Below, piece after piece: positions 59,604 to 64,000 of a stretch of DNA of 64,000 nucleotides. Each line of letters starts with the position of its first letter. The stretch's first letter is position 1. The notes beneath the pieces were generated by a model. The model was not told the origin of the DNA. It saw only the letters and a list, made by a program, of their open reading frames with translations, and did not search any database. The stretch is taken from contig DASSZD010000003.1 of assembly GCA_035702985.1 (NCBI GenBank), positions 6,486 through 70,485 of the forward strand, in the 5' to 3' direction. The DNA is from JAKAXG01 sp035702985 (GTDB lineage Bacteria > Actinomycetota > Acidimicrobiia > Acidimicrobiales > Palsa-688). Position numbers and translations under genes: made by a program.

Positions 59604-60950
59604 CTAACCCAGGGCGTCCCCCCGCACCCGGCCCAGCAGGTGGCGCAGCGCCGGCTCCAGATCCGGGTGGCGGAACTGGTGGCCCCAGCCGGACAGCCGG
59701 GCCGGCACCACCCGCTGGCTGGCCAGCGCCAGCTCCCTGGCCCCTTCCCGCCCGAGCAGGGCGGCCGGGCCGAACCCGGGGACCGGGACCACCGACGGCC
59801 GGCGCAGCACCCGGGCCAGGACCTCGGTGTACTCCCGGTTGCGTACCGGCTGCGGGGCCACCGCGTTGACCGGCCCGTCCACCGCCGGGTCCACCAGCGC
59901 CCGCAGGTAGATGTCCAGCAGGTCGTCGATACCGATCCAGGCGGTCCACTGCTCCCCGTCGCCCAGCCGGCCGCCCAGGCCGGCCTCGAACAGGGGGCGC
60001 AGCAGCTGCAGGGTGCCGCCCCGGGGCGACTGCACGATCCCGGTGCGGATGAGGGCCACCCTCACGCCGCCCTGGCGGGCCGGCGCGGTGTCGGCCTCCC
60101 AGTCGGCCACCACGTCGGCCACGAATCCGTCGCCCCGCCCGGCCTCCTCGGTCAGCTCCTCGTCGCCCCGGTCTGGGCCGTACAGCCCGATGGCCGAGGC
60201 GCTGACCATGACCGGAACGCCGGCCTGGGCGGCCAGTTCGGCCAGGCGCCGGGTGGGGCCCACCCGGCTGGCCCGCACCGCCTGCTTGTGCGACTCGGTG
60301 AACCGCCCGGCGATCGACGCCCCGGCCAGGTGCACCAGGGCGTCCACCCCCTCGAGCAGGTCGGGGGCCGGGTCGTCCGGTCGCCACAGCCGGTCGGTGC
60401 CGGACGGGTCGGAGCGCACCAGCCGGATCACCCGGTGCCCGCCGGTGCTGAGAAAGGCGGTCAGGGCCGACCCGATCAGGCCGGTGGAGCCGGTGACCGC
60501 CACCGTCAGGCCGGCAGGTGCCGGCCCGGGCCAGCGGGCGTGGGCCGCCAGGTCGGCGCCCAGCTGGCGGGTCCGGTAGGCGAACATCTGCTTCAGGAAC
60601 CGCTCCGGCAGCCGGGTCTGCACCCGGTCGGTGACCCGGGTGCCGCCCCCCGGCTCCTCGCTGAACTCGTGGGTGTGGCGCCACGACAGGCCGCTCGACA
60701 GGACCGGGGTGGTCAGCTCGTCGGTGAAGCGCCGGCCGGCCTCGTAGCCGTCGGGACGGTGGGCGGCCACCCACTTGACGCCGCCGGGCAGGGCCAGCAC
60801 CGCCGTCCCCGACTCCAGCGAGCCGGCCTCCCGGGCCACCTTCACCGGCTGCCACGGGGGCATCAGGCGGTGTATGGCCCCGGGCCGGCTGTGCCAGGCG
60901 AAGACCTCGCCGACCGGGCGGTCGAATACGGCGGAGTGCTCGAAGCTCAT
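59604..60950 (-). CDS. TIGR01777-family SDR with N-terminal SRPBCC/START-like domain
   Basis: 448 residues. Residues about 1-145 are a polyketide-cyclase/START-like ligand-binding domain (MSFEHSAVFDRPVGEVFAWH, RLMPPWQPVKV). From about 148 an NAD-binding epimerase domain follows (VAVTGSTGLIGSALTAFL; HLAGASIAGR; SASAIGLYGPDRGDEEL; WTAWIGIDDLLDIY). The fusion is common in actinobacteria; the biochemical role is not established. TACCTT (minus strand, 60962-60957) ends 6 bases before the ATG. It is divergent from the yceI-like gene. Confidence 0.88.
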   Translation of the reverse strand: MSFEHSAVFDRPVGEVFAWHSRPGAIHRLMPPWQPVKVAREAGSLESGTAVLALPGGVKWVAAHRPDGYEAGRRFTDELTTPVLSSGLSWRHTHEFSEEPGGGTRVTDRVQTRLPERFLKQMFAYRTRQLGADLAAHARWPGPAPAGLTVAVTGSTGLIGSALTAFLSTGGHRVIRLVRSDPSGTDRLWRPDDPAPDLLEGVDALVHLAGASIAGRFTESHKQAVRASRVGPTRRLAELAAQAGVPVMVSASAIGLYGPDRGDEELTEEAGRGDGFVADVVADWEADTAPARQGGVRVALIRTGIVQSPRGGTLQLLRPLFEAGLGGRLGDGEQWTAWIGIDDLLDIYLRALVDPAVDGPVNAVAPQPVRNREYTEVLARVLRRPSVVPVPGFGPAALLGREGARELALASQRVVPARLSGWGHQFRHPDLEPALRHLLGRVRGDALG

Positions 60951-61045
60951 GGACCCAAGGTAGGGGCGTCCGGAAGATACCGGAATAGTTGCGAGAGCAA
61001 TCATGTTGTCCCCGACCAGTACCCACCTTTCTACAGGAGGCACCT

Positions 61046-61603
61046 GTGTCCGAGACCACGACCGCCGGCACCCTCACCGGCACCTACAGCATCGACCCCA
61101 CCCACAGCCGGATCGGTTTCGTCGCCCGCCACGCCATGGTCACCAAGGTGCGGGGCTCGTTCAACGAGTTCGAGGGCTCCGGGTTCTTCGACGCCGAAAA
61201 CCCGGCCGGCTCCAACCTGCAGCTGACCATCAAGGCCACCAGCATCGACACCCGCAACGCCGACCGCGACGCCCACCTGCGCGGCAACGACTTCTTCGAC
61301 ATGGAGACCTACCCCGAGATCCGCTTCGCCAGCACCTCGGTGGAGAGGGTCGACGACGAGCGCTACCGGGTGACCGGGGACCTGACGGTCAAGGCCGAGA
61401 CCCGGCCGGTCACCATCGACTTCGAGCTGAGCGGCCCGGTCCAGGACCCGTGGGGCAACCAGCGGATCGGGCTGGAGGGCAGCGTCCAGGTGAACCGCAA
61501 GGACTGGGGCCTCAACTGGAACGTGGCCCTCGAGGCCGGCGGCATCCTGATCAGCGAGAAGGTCACGCTGGAGTTCGAGGTGTCGGCCGTCAAGGCCGCC
61601 TGA
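61046..61603 (+). CDS. YceI-like lipocalin-fold protein
   Basis: 185 residues. GTYSIDPTHSRIGFVARHAMVTKVRG, FFDAENPAGS, DAHLRGNDFFDMETYPEIRF and INxxDWGLNWN-type NRKDWGLNW form the YceI family pattern (segments). The family binds long isoprenoids or other amphiphiles. No signal peptide is seen, so it is cytosolic as in many actinobacteria. AGGAGG lies 5 bases before the GTG, one of the best ribosome sites here. Confidence 0.92.
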   Translation: MSETTTAGTLTGTYSIDPTHSRIGFVARHAMVTKVRGSFNEFEGSGFFDAENPAGSNLQLTIKATSIDTRNADRDAHLRGNDFFDMETYPEIRFASTSVERVDDERYRVTGDLTVKAETRPVTIDFELSGPVQDPWGNQRIGLEGSVQVNRKDWGLNWNVALEAGGILISEKVTLEFEVSAVKAA

Positions 61604-61611
61604 GCCCCCGC

Positions 61612-61627
61612 CGGGACCGCGGTCCCG
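61612..61627. terminator. Short hairpin between convergent yceI-like and FAH genes
   Basis: CGGGACCGCGGTCCCG is a 16-base palindrome that can form a 6-bp stem with a CGCG loop. There is no T-run, so it is a weak candidate. Confidence 0.3.
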
Positions 61628-61669
61628 CCCCCCGTGCCCGCCGCCGCGTGGGGCGGGCCGCGCCCGGCA

Positions 61670-62521
61670 TCAGACGAAGGTCTGGAGCATCTCCCCGATG
61701 CCCTCGATGTGGCTGCACAGCCGATCGCCGGTCCGGAGGAACACCGGGGGCTGGCGGCCCATGCCCACCCCCGGGGGGGTCCCGGTGAAGACCACGTCCC
61801 CCGGGAACAGCGTCAGGCGGGACGACAGGTACTCGATCAGGGCGCCGACCGGGAAGATCATGTCGGACGTGCGGGCCGACTGCATCACCTGGTCGTTGAC
61901 CTCGCAGCCGATGGCCAGGTCATCGGGGTCGTCGAGCTCGTCGGGGGTGACCAGCACCGGGCCGGTGGGGGCGAAGCCGGGATAGGACTTGGCCAGGCTG
62001 TACTGGGGGGCGGGCCCGCTGCGCTGCAGCCGGCGCTCCGAGAGATCCTGGCCCACCGTCACCCCGGCCACGTGGGACCAGGCGTCGGCGGCGCTCACCC
62101 GGCGGGCCGCCTTCCCGATCACGGCCACCATCTCGCACTCCCAGTCGACGTTCCCGTCGGGCAGCACCACCTCGGTGACCGGCCCGCTGAACGCGCTGAG
62201 GAACTTGGTGAAGAACAACGGGCTGTCCGGCGCCTTGAAGCCCGACTCGGCGGCGTGGTCCCGGTAGTTGAGGGCCACCGCGAACACCTGCCGGGGGGAC
62301 GGTGACGGCGGCCCGGCGATGGATGCGGCGAACGGCTCGGCCGCCCCGGCCGCCGCTTTTTCAACGTCGAAGTCCCGGGCCCAGTCCTGGAAATCGCACC
62401 AGTTGGCGTACAGCTCGGGCAGGCCCGGACCGAACCGGCCCCCGCTCGCGGTGGAGACGTCCACCGTCCGCTTGTCCGCGACCAACAGCTTGGCCCGGCC
62501 GCCCACATTCGCTACACGCAT
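61670..62521 (-). CDS. Fumarylacetoacetate hydrolase-family protein
   Basis: 283 residues. VFAVALNYRDHAAESG, PLFFTKFLSAFSGP, DWECEMVAVIGKAARRVS (metal Glu ligands), GQDLSERRLQ, TSDMIFPVGALIEYLS and GDVVFTGTPPGVGMG are typical of the FAH C-terminal domain. It hydrolyses or decarboxylates 2,4-dioxo acids in aromatic catabolism; the exact reaction is not known. TACGGT (minus strand, 62533-62528) ends 6 bases before the ATG. Confidence 0.9.
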   Translation of the reverse strand: MRVANVGGRAKLLVADKRTVDVSTASGGRFGPGLPELYANWCDFQDWARDFDVEKAAAGAAEPFAASIAGPPSPSPRQVFAVALNYRDHAAESGFKAPDSPLFFTKFLSAFSGPVTEVVLPDGNVDWECEMVAVIGKAARRVSAADAWSHVAGVTVGQDLSERRLQRSGPAPQYSLAKSYPGFAPTGPVLVTPDELDDPDDLAIGCEVNDQVMQSARTSDMIFPVGALIEYLSSRLTLFPGDVVFTGTPPGVGMGRQPPVFLRTGDRLCSHIEGIGEMLQTFV

Positions 62522-62542
62522 GGGGGCACCGTACCTGAGCCG

Positions 62543-63799
62543 TCAGTGGGCCAGGGACGTGACCGCGTGCAGCACCAGGCCGGCGGCAGCCCCCACGACG
62601 GTGCCGTTGATGCGGATGTACTGCAGATCGGGGCCGAGCAGCAGCTCCAGGCGCCGGGCCGTGTCGGTGGCGTCCCAGCGGGCGATGGTGCCGGTCACCA
62701 GCCCGACCAGCTCCTCGTCGAAGTTGGTCAGCAGGCTGCGGATCACCGCCTCCGCCGCCCGCTCGGCCGTCCCGGCCAACTCCCGGTCGCTGCTCAGCCG
62801 CCGCCCCATCCGGCAGATGGTCTCGGCCAGTCGGCTGCGCAGCTCCGAGGCGGGGTCCAGCGACTGCTGCTGCAACTCGGACTTGGCGTCCGCCCACAGG
62901 GCGGCCGCCAGCTCCCGCACCGTGGGCTGGGCCAGGAACTCCGCCTTGATCTCCTCCCCCCGGAGGCTCAGCTCCGGGTCGTGCTGCATCCGCAGGGCGA
63001 GCTTCTCCAGCCCCTCCCCGAGCTGACGCCGGATGGGATGGTGGCGGTCGTAGGCCATCTCGGTCACCACCGTCTCGGTTCGTGACAGCAGCCGTGACAC
63101 CATCCTGGCGCTGACCGGGCCGGGCAGCCACCACGGGGACTGCACCCCGAGCCGGCGGTGCATCTCGTGGCCGTGGGCCCGCAGGTAGCGGGCCAGGCCC
63201 TCCAGGGCGGCGTCCAGCACCGGCTCGTGGCGGCCGTCGCGGGTCAGGTGCTGCAGCGTCCGGCCGGCCGCCGGCGCCAGGGCCACCTGGTCCAGGCGCT
63301 GGCGGACCAGGGAGTCCAGCACCTCGTGCACGTCGGCGTCGCGCATCAGCGCCGCGATCTCGGCCATGGCCTCGGCGGCCCGGCCGGCCAGCTCGGCGGC
63401 GTGACGCTCGTCGGCCAGCCAGGCGGCAGCCCGGGACAGGGCCCCGGCCGAGTGCAGCCGGGCGATCACCACCTCGGGGGTGAGGAAGCTCTCCTGCACG
63501 AACGCCCCCAGGGTCTCGGCGAAGCGGTCCTTGCGCTCGACCACGATGGCGGTGTGGGGGATGGGCAGGCCCAGCGGCCGGCGGAACAGGGCGGTCACCG
63601 CGAACCAGTCGGCCAGGCCGCCCACGAGGGAGGCGATGGCGGTGGCCTGGATCCAGCCCAGCCAGTGGGCCTGCGACTGAAAGGCGGTGGCCAGCCCGAA
63701 AACGACGGCCACCACGACGAGCAGGCCGGTGGCCCGGCGGCGGGTGACGAGCAGCTGCCGGGCCCGGCGCTGCTCCGAAGGCGTGAGCGGGCGGGCCAC
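62543..63799 (-). CDS. DUF445 family membrane protein
   Basis: 418 residues. Two hydrophobic helices near the N-terminus (about 22-60; VVVAVVFGLATAF and ATAIASLVGGLADWFAVTAL), a long charged helical region and a final hydrophobic segment (VVGAAAGLVLHAVTSLAH) occur in DUF445 proteins. GGLADWFAVTALFRRPLG, PHTAIVVERKDRFAETLG and DLQYIRINGTVVGA are the recognisable motifs. The function is unknown. The GTG start follows TACCGT (minus strand, 63813-63808) by 8 bases. It is divergent from a PPOX gene. Confidence 0.88.
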   Translation of the reverse strand: MARPLTPSEQRRARQLLVTRRRATGLLVVVAVVFGLATAFQSQAHWLGWIQATAIASLVGGLADWFAVTALFRRPLGLPIPHTAIVVERKDRFAETLGAFVQESFLTPEVVIARLHSAGALSRAAAWLADERHAAELAGRAAEAMAEIAALMRDADVHEVLDSLVRQRLDQVALAPAAGRTLQHLTRDGRHEPVLDAALEGLARYLRAHGHEMHRRLGVQSPWWLPGPVSARMVSRLLSRTETVVTEMAYDRHHPIRRQLGEGLEKLALRMQHDPELSLRGEEIKAEFLAQPTVRELAAALWADAKSELQQQSLDPASELRSRLAETICRMGRRLSSDRELAGTAERAAEAVIRSLLTNFDEELVGLVTGTIARWDATDTARRLELLLGPDLQYIRINGTVVGAAAGLVLHAVTSLAH

Positions 63800-63833
63800 G
63801 GTTAGCCACGGTACCGGCGGTACTTTGACCGGC

Positions 63834-64000
63834 ATGGCGCCCATCCCCCCGTCCCATCGCGACCTGCTCGAATCCTCGGTGGCCACCCTGGCCACGATCG
63901 GCCAGGACGGGCGGCCGCAGCTGTCGGAGGTGTGGTTCGTGGCCGACGGGGAGACGGTCCGGCTGTCGCTCAACACGAGCCGCCAGAAGGTCAGGAACCT
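63834..64000 (+). CDS. PPOX-class (F420- or FMN-binding) protein, cut by window end
   Basis: Only the first 55 codons are present. HRDLLESSVATLATIGQDGRPQLSEVWFV (in part: SSVATLATIGQDGRPQLSEV) and GETVRLSLNTSRQKVRNL match the N-terminal half of F420-dependent PPOX proteins, in which TSRxKxRNL is the cofactor-binding loop. TACTTT (63821-63826) ends 7 bases before the ATG. Confidence 0.85.
   Translation, partial: MAPIPPSHRDLLESSVATLATIGQDGRPQLSEVWFVADGETVRLSLNTSRQKVRN

Overview
The window is about 70% G+C and reads as a chromosomal segment of an actinobacterium, most likely an uncultured or poorly studied member of the Acidimicrobiia. The pointers are two WhiB-type regulators, a DUF222/HNH (13E12-type) nuclease, a giant LuxR/LAL regulator, a ppk1-mutT1 neighbourhood, UPF0182, PDZ-Lon and DUF2342 genes that are neighbours in mycobacteria (Rv3193c-Rv3195 from memory), and secreted proteins built from about 41-residue GYW/DGGVF repeats that are common in Acidimicrobiia. 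No rRNA, tRNA, CRISPR array, prophage or complete insertion sequence was seen. The taxonomic call is an inference from gene content.

Layout. 1-3.5 kb is a small accessory stretch: DUF222/HNH nuclease, three copies of a 14-bp palindrome, a 56-codon ORF coupled to a VOC protein, and a Cys-rich protein of unknown function. 3.6-6.5 kb holds two secreted repeat proteins. 6.6-10.5 kb is one-carbon/purine metabolism (purN-purH-folD, with metF divergent). 10.5-15.7 kb has a LAL regulator divergent from icd across a perfect inverted repeat, then mdh. 15.9-21.1 kb has small hypotheticals, an SCP2-like protein, a GH2 glycosidase and a sigma-factor-like protein with a membrane anchor. 21.3-26.3 kb has a MoxR-like ATPase plus VWA pair and two TrkA proteins. 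26.5-30.6 kb has WhiB, FtcD, TatA, a second WhiB with a long structured leader, and two zinc-ribbon AIM24 proteins. 30.6-32.5 kb is leuA behind a classical attenuator with a leucine-rich leader peptide. 32.5-37 kb has ppk1, a Nudix protein, a sortase and a histidine phosphatase. 37-54 kb is an envelope, proteolysis and shape region: Pro-rich protein, DUF2342 protein, SDR, degenerate HtrA, moaE, MreB, HEAT protein, PDZ-Lon protease, sensor kinase, DivIVA-like coiled coil and UPF0182. 54-64 kb is catabolic and miscellaneous: AlkB, TetR, acyl-CoA dehydrogenase, LhgO, nucleotidyltransferase, PLP enzyme, TIGR01777 epimerase, YceI, FAH, DUF445 and a partial PPOX protein cut by the window end.

A recurring signal is a TANNNT hexamer placed 6-8 bases before the start codon of genes that lack a Shine-Dalgarno sequence. 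I count about two dozen cases. This is what leaderless transcription from a housekeeping sigma factor would look like, and it was used to choose many starts. Genes with a clear GGAGG (secreted proteins, both whiB genes, trkA, purH, yceI) form a second class.

The most unusual items are: the sigma-like protein fused to a membrane segment and an outside low-complexity tail; a DivIVA-type coiled coil ending in a phage-head (MuF/gp7)-like Cys/His motif; an HtrA-like protein that has lost all three catalytic residues; a MutT1 split into two genes around an opposite-strand sortase; and the structured leader before the second whiB.
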